Assembly (NCBI GenBank): GCA_024697065.1
Contig: JAILGE010000033.1
Span: forward strand, 20,378 to 84,377
Length of the DNA stretch: 64,000 bases
Reading direction: 5' to 3'
DNA from: Lachnospiraceae bacterium
Lineage (GTDB): Bacteria; Bacillota; Clostridia; Lachnospirales; Lachnospiraceae
Position numbers and translations under genes: made by a program. Positions within the stretch are counted from its first letter, which is position 1, and the number at the start of each line of letters is the position of its first letter. Below are positions 51,862 to 59,454 of this stretch, in pieces. The notes under the pieces are model-generated. The model made no database searches. It had not been told where the DNA came from and saw only the letters and a program-made list of their open reading frames with translations.

Positions 51862-52479
51862 ATGGCAGAATTATCAATCGACGATTTATCAAGTCAATAT
51901 TTTGACGTACTCAAGGAGATCGGAAATATCGGAGCCGGTAATGCGACTACCGCACTTTCTACCATGCTTGGCGGCAAGGTCGACATGAAGGTTCCCAAGG
52001 TACGCCTTATGGAATTCAAAGATGTCGGAACTACCATGGGCGGCGAGGAGCAGATCGTTGCCGGTATCTATCTTGTTGTTAACGGAGATATCAATGGCAG
52101 TATCATGTTTGTTCAGAGGAAAGAATCTGCCAAAGCAATGATAGGAAAGCTTATGGGAATGCCTTCGGAGGATCCGGAGAATTTTTCCGAAATGGAATTG
52201 TCCGCTCTTAAAGAGATCGGAAATATAATAACGGGAGCTTATCTTAATTCACTTGCTACCCTTACTAATCTTACCATTTATCCGTCTATTCCCGATGTGT
52301 GCATCGATATGGCCGGAGCTATATTGTCGGTGCCTGCCATCGAGTTCGGAGCCGTGGCGGATAAGCTCTTGCTTATTGAAACGGATTTTACTGATGATGA
52401 GGATATGTCAGGATACTTCATTCTGGTACCTGACGCAGAATCTTACGAAAAGATTCTTCATGCTCTCGGAGTAATGTAA
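51862..52479 (+). CDS. cheC: CheY-P phosphatase CheC
   Basis: CheC removes phosphate from CheY-P and works with CheD in adaptation. The 205 residues hold two copies of the E-x-x-N active-site helix (DVLKEIGNIGAGNATTAL and SALKEIGNIITGAYLNSL), both intact, and the FVQRKESAK and LLIETDF segments. It is separated from cheD by one base. CheC-CheD feedback needs CheY-P, yet cheY is not in this operon. Confidence 0.95.
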   Translation: MAELSIDDLSSQYFDVLKEIGNIGAGNATTALSTMLGGKVDMKVPKVRLMEFKDVGTTMGGEEQIVAGIYLVVNGDINGSIMFVQRKESAKAMIGKLMGMPSEDPENFSEMELSALKEIGNIITGAYLNSLATLTNLTIYPSIPDVCIDMAGAILSVPAIEFGAVADKLLLIETDFTDDEDMSGYFILVPDAESYEKILHALGVM

Positions 52480-52480
52480 T

Positions 52481-52966
52481 ATGGCTGAAACATTTAAAGT
52501 GGGAATTGCGGATATGAATGTCTGCAGGCCACCTGATACGATAACGACTATCGGCCTCGGAAGCTGTGTCGGTATAGCTATCAGGGACAAGCAAAATAAA
52601 GTCGGGGGATTGGTTCATGTTATGCTTCCCGACTCTCATGAAGTTGTCAGTAACTCAAACAAAGCCAAGTTCGCGGATACCGGTATCCCTGAACTGGTAA
52701 GACAGCTTGAGGCTATGGGCGGCATCAGATCCCGTATGGTCGCTAAGATCGCTGGCGGTGCCAAGATGTTTGCGTTCCAGTCAAAGGCAGAACTTGCCAG
52801 TGTAGGTGAGAGGAATGTGGAAGCGACCAAGAAGGCGCTTGCCGCTCTTCGTATCCCTATCATCGCTGAGGATACGGGAGCGAATTACGGACGTACGGTT
52901 ACTTTCTTCCCTGAGACCGGAGACTACGAGATAAAGGCTGTGGGAAAGCCGGTGAAGGTTATATGA
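52481..52966 (+). CDS. cheD: Chemoreceptor glutamine deamidase CheD
   Basis: CheD deamidates glutamines on receptors and is controlled by binding CheC. The catalytic cysteine is in IGLGSCVGIAI and the histidine in GLVHVMLPDSH. AKIAGGAKMF and GRTVTFFPETGDYEIKAV are further family blocks. The 161-residue length is normal. Its stop overlaps the start of the next small gene (ATGA), implying coupled translation. Confidence 0.96.
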   Translation: MAETFKVGIADMNVCRPPDTITTIGLGSCVGIAIRDKQNKVGGLVHVMLPDSHEVVSNSNKAKFADTGIPELVRQLEAMGGIRSRMVAKIAGGAKMFAFQSKAELASVGERNVEATKKALAALRIPIIAEDTGANYGRTVTFFPETGDYEIKAVGKPVKVI

Positions 52967-53238
52967 GTGAACAGGACAAGATAAATAATCTTAAGACCAA
53001 AAATCTTCCGCCTCTTTTTATGATGTGCGGGGGAGCTGTTGCTTTGATCATCTGCCTCATCAGAGGCATGGAGTTAAATAAGACTTTACTGATAGTCTTT
53101 TTGGCTCTGCTTGTATTCGCAATATTGGGAACTGTTGTGAAGAGCATCGTCGATAAGTTCAATATGACGATGCATTATTCTGATTATTTTGAAGATCTGG
53201 GCGATCTGGTTGAAAAGCGGACCGGAGACGAACTGTAA
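52963..53238 (+). CDS. Small two-helix membrane protein of the motility operon
   Basis: I do not recognise a named family. The 91 residues have a charged N-terminus, two predicted membrane helices (about 17-32, PLFMMCGGAVALIICLI, and 42-62, LLIVFLALLVFAILGTVV) and a charged 30-residue cytoplasmic tail. It overlaps cheD by four bases and ends 25 bases before fliA, so it is certainly transcribed with them. The overlap and good ORF quality argue that it is real. The function is unknown; a motility accessory or sigma-factor-linked membrane partner is only a positional guess. Confidence 0.75.
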   Translation: MSEQDKINNLKTKNLPPLFMMCGGAVALIICLIRGMELNKTLLIVFLALLVFAILGTVVKSIVDKFNMTMHYSDYFEDLGDLVEKRTGDEL

Positions 53239-53263
53239 AATATCGCTTTAAGCGGAGGGGTTA

Positions 53264-54034
53264 ATGGACGAGGCAGCAAGATTACGTCTCTGGAGTGATT
53301 ACGCCAGGCTGCGCAGTCAGGAGATTAGAGATAAGCTGATAGTTGAATATGCACCGCTTGTCAAGCTTGTTGCGGGAAGACTGGGCATGTACCTGGGATG
53401 TAATGTCGAATTCGATGATCTGGTAGGATTCGGAGTATTCGGACTGATCGATGCCATTGATAAATTTGACCCCAGGAAAAACATCAAGTTTGAGACTTAT
53501 GCGTCTTTAAGGATACGCGGAGAGATACTTGACCAGATCAGAAAGAATGACTGGATACCAAGGACCATCAGGCAAAAGCAGAAGCAGCTGGAAGCTGCCA
53601 TGAAGCAGATAGAAGAAAAGCAGGGAAGACCTGCCACTGATGAGGAACTGGCTGAATGTCTTGGGATCAGCAATGAAGAGCTGACGGACTGGCAGACTCA
53701 GATGAACGTTACTAATGTTGTCTCGCTTAATGAGTTTATGGATGCCGGAATGGAAGTAAGCGACAATGCATATTCCGGAAGAAGATATGAGTCTCCCGAA
53801 GAGAATATTGATAAGGCGGAGCTCAAGCAGATGCTCATAGATTCGCTGGAGACTCTTACGGAAAAGGAAAAAACGGTTGTGGTCTTCTATTATTACGAAG
53901 ATCTGACCATAAAAGAGATAGCTTCCATCATGGAAGTCACGGAATCAAGAGTATCGCAGCTCCATACCAAAGCGATACAAAAGATGAGAAAGATAATGGG
54001 TGACTATGTCGGGATCCTTGCGGATCTTTCGTAG
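53264..54034 (+). CDS. fliA: Flagellar sigma factor FliA (sigma-28)
   Basis: Directs RNA polymerase to late flagellar and chemotaxis promoters (sigma-D in Bacillus). The 256 residues show region 2 (DDLVGFGVFGLIDAIDKFDP, FETYASLRIRGEILDQIRKNDW), region 3 (EEKQGRPATDEELAECLGIS) and region 4 (VVFYYYEDLTIKEIASIMEVTESRVSQLHTKAI). TAAA-N15-GCCGATAA-like promoters lie before flgB, fliK and flgE in this window. It follows the cheD/small membrane gene pair after 25 bases. No anti-sigma factor FlgM is seen here. Confidence 0.96.
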   Translation: MDEAARLRLWSDYARLRSQEIRDKLIVEYAPLVKLVAGRLGMYLGCNVEFDDLVGFGVFGLIDAIDKFDPRKNIKFETYASLRIRGEILDQIRKNDWIPRTIRQKQKQLEAAMKQIEEKQGRPATDEELAECLGISNEELTDWQTQMNVTNVVSLNEFMDAGMEVSDNAYSGRRYESPEENIDKAELKQMLIDSLETLTEKEKTVVVFYYYEDLTIKEIASIMEVTESRVSQLHTKAIQKMRKIMGDYVGILADLS

Positions 54035-54077
54035 CTCATCTTATATTGTCAAAGCATGTTAACAGAGGAGTAAAATA

Positions 54078-55664
54078 ATGAACGGTTACTTCAATGTCGT
54101 AGTCGGATCAAAAGGAAATTTCATGACGATCATTCCTCCTACAGACGGAGGAAAGCCTGTTGCGCTTCAGGAGATCATGGTATATTTGAACGATCATAAG
54201 ATCAACTTTGATCTTAAGCGCCTGAATGACGGATACAATGAGGCTGATCCGACGAAGCCCATACTTCTCAATATGGACAGCATGCTTCCCATTTCGGGAA
54301 CCTGCAGCATCATGATGTCGCAGGATAAGCTGACAGCGGTGGCGCGTTTCTATCCCCCTTCGAATCAGGGCAAGGATATGGAGGCTGAAGACATAAGGAG
54401 TGCATGCAGACTCTCCGGTATCAGTTACGGTATCAAAGAGGATGCCATCGAGGATTTTCTCAAAGATAAAAAGTATTGTACGGATTATGTGATAGCCCAG
54501 GGTGATCCCGTCACCGAAGGCAGAGATGCTGAGATAGAATATTTCTTCAATACGGATAACAAGATCCATCCTACATTGAATGAGGATGGTACGGTTGACT
54601 TTTTCCATCTCAATATAGTCAATCATTGCAAGGAAGGCGAGGTACTGGCAAAGCTTACACCGGCTGTACCCGGCAAGCCCGGAAAGGATATCAAGGGAGC
54701 GGATATCAAGCCCAGAGATGTTAAGCGTAAAGTCCTTAAGTACGGCCTTAATATAGATATCAGCGAGGATAAGTGTGTACTCACTTCAAAGGTTAACGGA
54801 CATGTAACTCTTACAAACGGTACAGTATTTGTATCGGATGTACTTACTGTAGTTAATGTGGACAATTCAACCGGCAATATAGATTACGACGGAAGCGTTG
54901 TTGTACAGGGGAATGTCAATTCCAACTTTGTTATCAAAGCAAAGGGAGATGTAGAAGTCAAAGGTGCGGTCGAAGGTGCCGTTATAGAGACTGAAGGAAA
55001 CATTCTTCTGGCCCGTGGCATCAAAGGCATGGGTAAGGGTGTTCTCAAGGCAGGCGGAAATATAATATCAAAGTTCATGGAAAACTGCACCGCATCTGCC
55101 GGCGGTTATATCGATGCGGATGCGATACTGCATTCAAATGTTTCGGCAGGTACCGAGATCCATGTAATGAGCCGCAGGGGCTTTATAACAGGCGGTACGG
55201 TCCAGGCAACATCCAAGATCTGTGTTAAGACACTGGGATCCGCAATGGGTGCAGATACCAGGGTATCCGTAGGTCTCGATACCAAACTTACGGCCAGAGC
55301 TGCCGAGCTTTCTAAGGAAATGATGGAAATACAGAAGAACTTAAAGACCATGCTTCCTGTTCTTGATGCCACCAAAAAGAAGCTTGCCGCAGGCGTAAAG
55401 ATGACACCGGATCAGGTCAAGAACGTCCAGCAGCTTGCCATAAATGTAAAGACATTTCAGGATACGCTGAATAAAGATAACGAGGAGCTTTTGTCACTTA
55501 AGGAAAATATGACAGGTGCTCAAAATGCATGTGTAGAGGTTATGGGTGAAGTTTATCCCGGAACCGTAATAGCCATTTCCGACCTGTCGATGATAGTGAA
55601 GGATGTATATAAATATTGCAGATTTTCGGTTGTTAAAGGAGATGTACGGCCGGGCGCATTGTAA
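54078..55664 (+). CDS. FapA family (DUF342) protein
   Basis: A 528-residue FapA/DUF342 protein. It has an N-terminal alpha/beta part (about 1-150), then a central right-handed beta-helix-like region (about 170-390) with short repeats such as GDVEVKGAVEGAVIETEGNI and ASAGGYIDADAIL, and a C-terminal coiled coil (about 400-480). Family members occur beside fliA in many clostridia and have been linked to cell-surface or polar assembly, but the biochemical role is unsettled. It is probably cytoplasmic, with no signal peptide. It lies 43 bases after fliA in the same operon. Confidence 0.85.
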   Translation: MNGYFNVVVGSKGNFMTIIPPTDGGKPVALQEIMVYLNDHKINFDLKRLNDGYNEADPTKPILLNMDSMLPISGTCSIMMSQDKLTAVARFYPPSNQGKDMEAEDIRSACRLSGISYGIKEDAIEDFLKDKKYCTDYVIAQGDPVTEGRDAEIEYFFNTDNKIHPTLNEDGTVDFFHLNIVNHCKEGEVLAKLTPAVPGKPGKDIKGADIKPRDVKRKVLKYGLNIDISEDKCVLTSKVNGHVTLTNGTVFVSDVLTVVNVDNSTGNIDYDGSVVVQGNVNSNFVIKAKGDVEVKGAVEGAVIETEGNILLARGIKGMGKGVLKAGGNIISKFMENCTASAGGYIDADAILHSNVSAGTEIHVMSRRGFITGGTVQATSKICVKTLGSAMGADTRVSVGLDTKLTARAAELSKEMMEIQKNLKTMLPVLDATKKKLAAGVKMTPDQVKNVQQLAINVKTFQDTLNKDNEELLSLKENMTGAQNACVEVMGEVYPGTVIAISDLSMIVKDVYKYCRFSVVKGDVRPGAL

Positions 55665-55718
55665 GACTGTTTTGCAGTAAATGAGCATATGTGATCTTTC
55701 TGAACGGAGGATAAGATT

Positions 55719-56039
55719 ATGCCTATCGGAATGGTTGAAATGCAGGGGAGCATCCCCAGAGTGCAGGATTTTCAGAATTATCAGCAATTTGAGAACGATA
55801 AGGGTATAATATATCAGGCACAGCATCAGGTTCAGGTGGACAAGAATGTTGATCAGGAGAATCATCAGGTCCATACAAAGGAAGATGCCAATGCGGAAAC
55901 CGAAACCGATGAGAGAGAACGCGAGAGCGGTTATGCCGGTGACGGTGGCAGAGATCGCAGAAGAAAGAATACCGGGGAGCAAGCATCCCCTGACCGCCTT
56001 ATCGTTAAATCAAAAGGCGGATTTGATATAAAGATCTGA
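55719..56039 (+). CDS. Small hydrophilic protein of the motility operon
   Basis: Not recognised as a named family. The 106 residues are very polar: a Gln/Asn-rich N-terminal half (GMVEMQGSIPRVQDFQNYQ) and a charged middle rich in Asp, Glu and Arg. The C-terminus, VKSKGGFDIKI, looks conserved-like. A GGAGG Shine-Dalgarno and position between fapA and the SwrB-like gene support it as real. No membrane segment or cysteine is present. It may be largely disordered. I cannot assign a function; similar short proteins after DUF342 genes in Lachnospiraceae would confirm it. Confidence 0.65.
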   Translation: MPIGMVEMQGSIPRVQDFQNYQQFENDKGIIYQAQHQVQVDKNVDQENHQVHTKEDANAETETDERERESGYAGDGGRDRRRKNTGEQASPDRLIVKSKGGFDIKI

Positions 56040-56067
56040 CTACTTAGGCTGGGGAGGAAGCTGTTTT

Positions 56068-57243
56068 ATGCAAATGATGGAGTTGTTATTACTGGCGGCA
56101 GGATTGGCTGCATTTATCGCCAGTTTTTTTATTCCCGAAAGAAAGGGAAGTACGGATCCAAAGGAGCTGATAGATGAGAATGCTCTTCAGGAAATGATCG
56201 ACGAGAAGATCGACGATTCCAGAAGACGTATAGATGATATGGCTGACGAGACCATCAGCTACTCAATGGAAAAGACTGAAAGATCTCTCGATAAGCTCAC
56301 AAACGAGAAGCTCATGGCCATCGGAGATTATTCCAATACGGTAATGGGAGAGATCAATAAAAGCCACGAGGAAGTGGTATTTCTCTCGGATATGCTGGGA
56401 CGAAATAAGGATGAACTTACAAGCCTCATGCAGCAGGCTGACAAGATATCCAAGGAAGCAGATAAGAGAGCAAATGATGCATATGACCTGGCCAATTCAG
56501 CCCAGAAGCTTGCTGAGAATGCCATTGAGCAGGCTGATAAAGCCAACAGGTCTGCCATGATCGCAGAAGACAAGATGATAGATGCCAGACGTACCATCAT
56601 CGAACCTAAAGACAGCCCGGTTCTGGCAAATTCCGAAACTGTTGCGGATCCTGTTCCCGATGAGATGATATTAAGTGCTGTTAAAGAGAGTGCTGCCGGG
56701 GACACTGCCGTCAAGGAAGCTGTTGATGAAGGAAATGATGCTCAGGCTGTTAATGATGTCTCCGAAGATTTAAGTCTCTCGGAGGTGATGGCAGATGTGA
56801 AGGAAGACGGTATGTCTGAGGATCTTGCCGATGCGGCTCTTCGTGCAGCAGTAAAGGAAGAGGCTCCCGCAAAAAGGACGAGAAAGAGCTCATCAAAAAC
56901 CACGGCAGCAAAGAGTGACAGTGCATCAGCAAAGTCGTCTGCTTCGGTAAAGTCTGACGCGGCTGCTTTGGCAAAACCTGCCACAAGGACCAGGAAGAAA
57001 AAAGAGACTGCAGCTTTGGAATCGGACGGTCAGCTCGAGGGCCAGCTCAGCATACCGGAAGTTTTTATGGGATTGAATTCCGGTAATCCTTCAGGTAAGT
57101 CCGGAGACAGGAAGGAAAACAGTAACGAGAAAATACTGGAGATGCATAAGATGGGCAGATCCAATATGGCTATAGCAAGAGAGCTGGGGCTCGGAATAGG
57201 TGAGGTCAAGCTGGTGATCGATCTGTATGATACCATGCAATGA
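56068..57243 (+). CDS. SwrB-like membrane protein (DUF6115-type C-terminus)
   Basis: A 391-residue protein with an N-terminal membrane helix (about 4-22, LLLLAAGLAAFIASFFI), a long charged coiled coil (about 45-180) and an Ala/Lys/Ser-rich low-complexity region (about 250-330). The C-terminus is a small helix-turn-helix-like end: KILEMHKMGRSNMAIARELGLGIGEVKLVIDLY. This matches the layout of SwrB/DUF6115 proteins, which follow the sigma-28 gene in Bacillus and help activate flagellar export. It is longer than Bacillus SwrB (about 167), mainly through the linker. The functional transfer is by layout and position. Confidence 0.7.
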   Translation: MQMMELLLLAAGLAAFIASFFIPERKGSTDPKELIDENALQEMIDEKIDDSRRRIDDMADETISYSMEKTERSLDKLTNEKLMAIGDYSNTVMGEINKSHEEVVFLSDMLGRNKDELTSLMQQADKISKEADKRANDAYDLANSAQKLAENAIEQADKANRSAMIAEDKMIDARRTIIEPKDSPVLANSETVADPVPDEMILSAVKESAAGDTAVKEAVDEGNDAQAVNDVSEDLSLSEVMADVKEDGMSEDLADAALRAAVKEEAPAKRTRKSSSKTTAAKSDSASAKSSASVKSDAAALAKPATRTRKKKETAALESDGQLEGQLSIPEVFMGLNSGNPSGKSGDRKENSNEKILEMHKMGRSNMAIARELGLGIGEVKLVIDLYDTMQ

Positions 57244-57337
57244 AGATAAAGCATTAATTACGGGAAGTTGATCCGGTCCGACCGGTAAGCACCGGAGAGA
57301 CGTCAGCCTGAAAAATAATTGGCGGGAAGAAAGATTT

Positions 57338-58243
57338 ATGAAATTAAAGTATTACATTCGCGGAATAGGTATAGGAATAGCTGTAACAGCCCTTATTCTG
57401 CATTTTACGGATAAAGACAGAATGACTGATGCTGATGTGATAGCAAGAGCGCAGGAACTAGGAATGGAGAGAGGAGTGACTCTTTCCGAACTTGGTGCCT
57501 CCGAGAATGCTGCGGCAAGTGCAGGAGCATCCGAAACTTCAGTTTCCGGAGATATGGCATCTGTATCCTCGACGCAGCAGGCTTCTGTGACTGATGCGGT
57601 TTCGGCTGATACAACATCTCATGTGGCTGCTTCGGAAGGTGCTTCTGCAGAAGCAACAACCGCTGAGATAACTGAGAAGGCGGGCGAATCTGCAGCGACA
57701 CCGACAACAACGCCTACGCTGACACCTACGCCGACGCCCACACCTACGCCGACGCCGACACCTACGCCGACACCTAAGCCGACACCGACGCCCACGCCGA
57801 CACCGACGCCGACACCGACGCCCACGCCGACACCGACACCGACACCTAAGCCGACGCCCACACCAACACCGACGCCGATGCCAACACCGACACCAACACC
57901 GACGCCGACACCAACACCAACACCGACGCCTAAGCCTACGCCTACGCCGACACCGACACCGACGCCTACACCGACACCGACGCCTACACCGACACCGACG
58001 CCCACGCCGACGCCCACCATATCAACGGATGAGGCGGCGATCAGCATATCGTCAGGCGAAAGCTCATATACAGCTGCGAAGGAATTGGAGTCACTTGGCC
58101 TGGTGGATTCCGCAAGAGATTTTGATACATTCCTTTGCAACAACGGATATGATAAGAAGCTCCAGACCGGAACACATACTATACCGAGGGGCTCAAGCTA
58201 TGAAGAGATCGCAAAGATCCTGATGTCCCGAGGCAGGCATTGA
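57338..58243 (+). CDS. Membrane-anchored Pro-Thr-rich protein with an MltG-like LysM subdomain
   Basis: A 301-residue protein. It has an N-terminal membrane helix (about 8-24), an extracellular Ser/Ala/Thr region (about 30-120), 107 residues of Pro-Thr repeats (121-227) and a 74-residue C-terminal domain. The C-terminal [41 protein letters not shown] and [13 protein letters not shown] resemble the LysM-like part of MltG/YceG endolytic transglycosylases. The MltG catalytic domain is absent, so it probably binds the cell wall without cutting it. The Pro-Thr stalk would span the wall. It is last in the motility operon, 94 bases after the SwrB-like gene; a role in motility is unproven. Confidence 0.75.
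   Translation: MKLKYYIRGIGIGIAVTALILHFTDKDRMTDADVIARAQELGMERGVTLSELGASENAAASAGASETSVSGDMASVSSTQQASVTDAVSADTTSHVAASEGASAEATTAEITEKAGESAATPTTTPTLTPTPTPTPTPTPTPTPTPKPTPTPTPTPTPTPTPTPTPTPTPKPTPTPTPTPMPTPTPTPTPTPTPTPTPKPTPTPTPTPTPTPTPTPTPTPTPTPTPTISTDEAAISISSGESSYTAAKELESLGLVDSARDFDTFLCNNGYDKKLQTGTHTIPRGSSYEEIAKILMSRGRH
57698..58018 (+). repeat. Pro-Thr codon repeat (hexamer-type tandem array)
   Basis: About 320 bases of near-perfect ACN-CCN dipeptide codons (variants of ACGCCG, ACACCG, ACGCCC, ACACCT) encode about 107 residues, almost all alternating Thr-Pro, with scattered Lys (four) and one Met. Third-base variation keeps the array from being an exact DNA repeat, but local runs are identical enough to allow slippage or unequal recombination. 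Confidence 0.95.
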
Positions 58244-58326
58244 GACATGCTTCAAAAGCAGGCAGTGCGCGGTTTTATCGGGAATGCAGTGAGAGCAGAA
58301 GGAAGATGTTGTGACATAATAAATTA

Positions 58327-58354
58327 AAAAGCTCCGCGAAAGCGGAGCTTTTAA
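58327..58354. terminator. Bidirectional rho-independent terminator between operon B and pta
   Basis: A perfect 11-bp stem AAAAGCTCCGC/GCGGAGCTTTT with a GAAA loop lies between the convergent MltG-like gene (+) and pta (-). On both strands the stem ends in T residues, so it can serve both operons. Confidence 0.92.
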
Positions 58355-58374
58355 TATACTTATATTTTTGATCC

Positions 58375-59364
58375 TTAAGCGAGTGCTGCGGTGATGATAG
58401 CCATTGAGTATACTTCGATGGCATTGCAGCCTCTTGAAAGGTCGTTGATGGGAGAATTCAAACCAAGCAGGATGGGACCGTATGCATCAAAACGACCGAG
58501 ACGCTGAGCGATCTTATATCCGATATTTCCCGCATTGATATCAGGGAAGATAAATGTGTTTGCATGGCCGGCAACTTCTGAAGCAGGGAATTTCTTCTGA
58601 GCAACTCTCTTTGATACTGCGGCATCGAACTGCATCTCTCCGTCGATGGGAACATCAGGATTACGTTCCTTGGTCTTGCGTGCGGCATTGCGCATTTTGT
58701 CTACATCTTCACCCTTTCCGGATCCGTCTGTGGAGTAGGAGAGGAAAGCAACCTCCGGATTAACACCGAAGAGTCGTGCACATTTGATCGTCTCCTCGGC
58801 TATCTCTACGAGATCATCTTCCGTAGGCTTGATATTGATTGCACAGTCACCCATGGCAAGAACTTCGTTTTCACCGGATGCACTGGGACGTACCAGTATG
58901 AAACAGGATGATACGATACGATTGCCGGGTTTTGTCTTGATAAGCTGAAGAGCGGGGCGGACCGTATCTGCTGTGGAATATGTAGCTCCTCCGAGAAGTG
59001 CATCGGCATAGCCCATCTTTACAAGCATTGTACCGAAGTAGTTGGCATGAGAGAGCATTTCCTTTGCCTGCTCATGTGTTACACCCTTGGATTTTCTGAG
59101 CTCAACAAAACAGTCGATCATCTTGTCCATGTCTTCAAAAGAAGCGGGATCTATGATCTTCGCACCTCTGATGTTGAAGCCTGCTTCTTCTGCGGCATTG
59201 TAGACTTCGTCAGGATTGCCGACGAGTATGGGCTTTAAGAAATTGCTGGCCAGGAGTCTTGATGATGCTTCAAGTATTCTCGCATCGGTGCCCTCCGTAA
59301 GAACGATGGTCTTGGGATTCTTCTTAAGTGTTTCGATCATTGAGCCAAAGCCAAAATCTGTCAT
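58375..59364 (-). CDS. pta: Phosphate acetyltransferase
   Basis: Converts acetyl-CoA and phosphate to acetyl-phosphate and CoA, the first step of acetate formation with ATP gain by AckA (not in the window). The 329 residues are the normal length of the short, single-domain Pta. Family blocks are VLTEGTDARILEASSRL near the N-terminus, MLVKMGYADALLGGATYSTADTVRPALQLIKT in the middle and FPDINAGNIGYKIAQRLG with AYGPILLGLNSPINDLSRGC near the end. A GGAGGT Shine-Dalgarno precedes the start. It has its own promoter-like extended -10 upstream and shares the bidirectional terminator downstream. Confidence 0.95.
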   Translation of the reverse strand: MTDFGFGSMIETLKKNPKTIVLTEGTDARILEASSRLLASNFLKPILVGNPDEVYNAAEEAGFNIRGAKIIDPASFEDMDKMIDCFVELRKSKGVTHEQAKEMLSHANYFGTMLVKMGYADALLGGATYSTADTVRPALQLIKTKPGNRIVSSCFILVRPSASGENEVLAMGDCAINIKPTEDDLVEIAEETIKCARLFGVNPEVAFLSYSTDGSGKGEDVDKMRNAARKTKERNPDVPIDGEMQFDAAVSKRVAQKKFPASEVAGHANTFIFPDINAGNIGYKIAQRLGRFDAYGPILLGLNSPINDLSRGCNAIEVYSMAIITAALA

Positions 59365-59383
59365 TTTTATACCTCCATAAGTT

Positions 59384-59421
59384 CAAAACGGAAATCGTTT
59401 TGCACAAAGAATATTATATCA
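59384..59421 (-). promoter_or_regulatory. pta promoter (extended -10) with a dyad in the leader
   Basis: On the minus strand TGATATAAT (59413-59421) is an extended -10. Just downstream, a perfect 7-bp dyad CAAAACG-N5-CGTTTTG (59384-59402) lies at about the transcription start, where a repressor could bind. No clear -35 is visible. Confidence 0.5.
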
Positions 59422-59454
59422 TGATGTCTTTTATATGAGTATCATTTTAATACA

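Noticed and set aside
57619..58143. Minus-strand ORF encoding a long Gly-Val repeat protein
   Set aside because: It is the reverse-strand image of the Thr-Pro codon array of the + strand gene; it has no Shine-Dalgarno or promoter and no recognisable domain.
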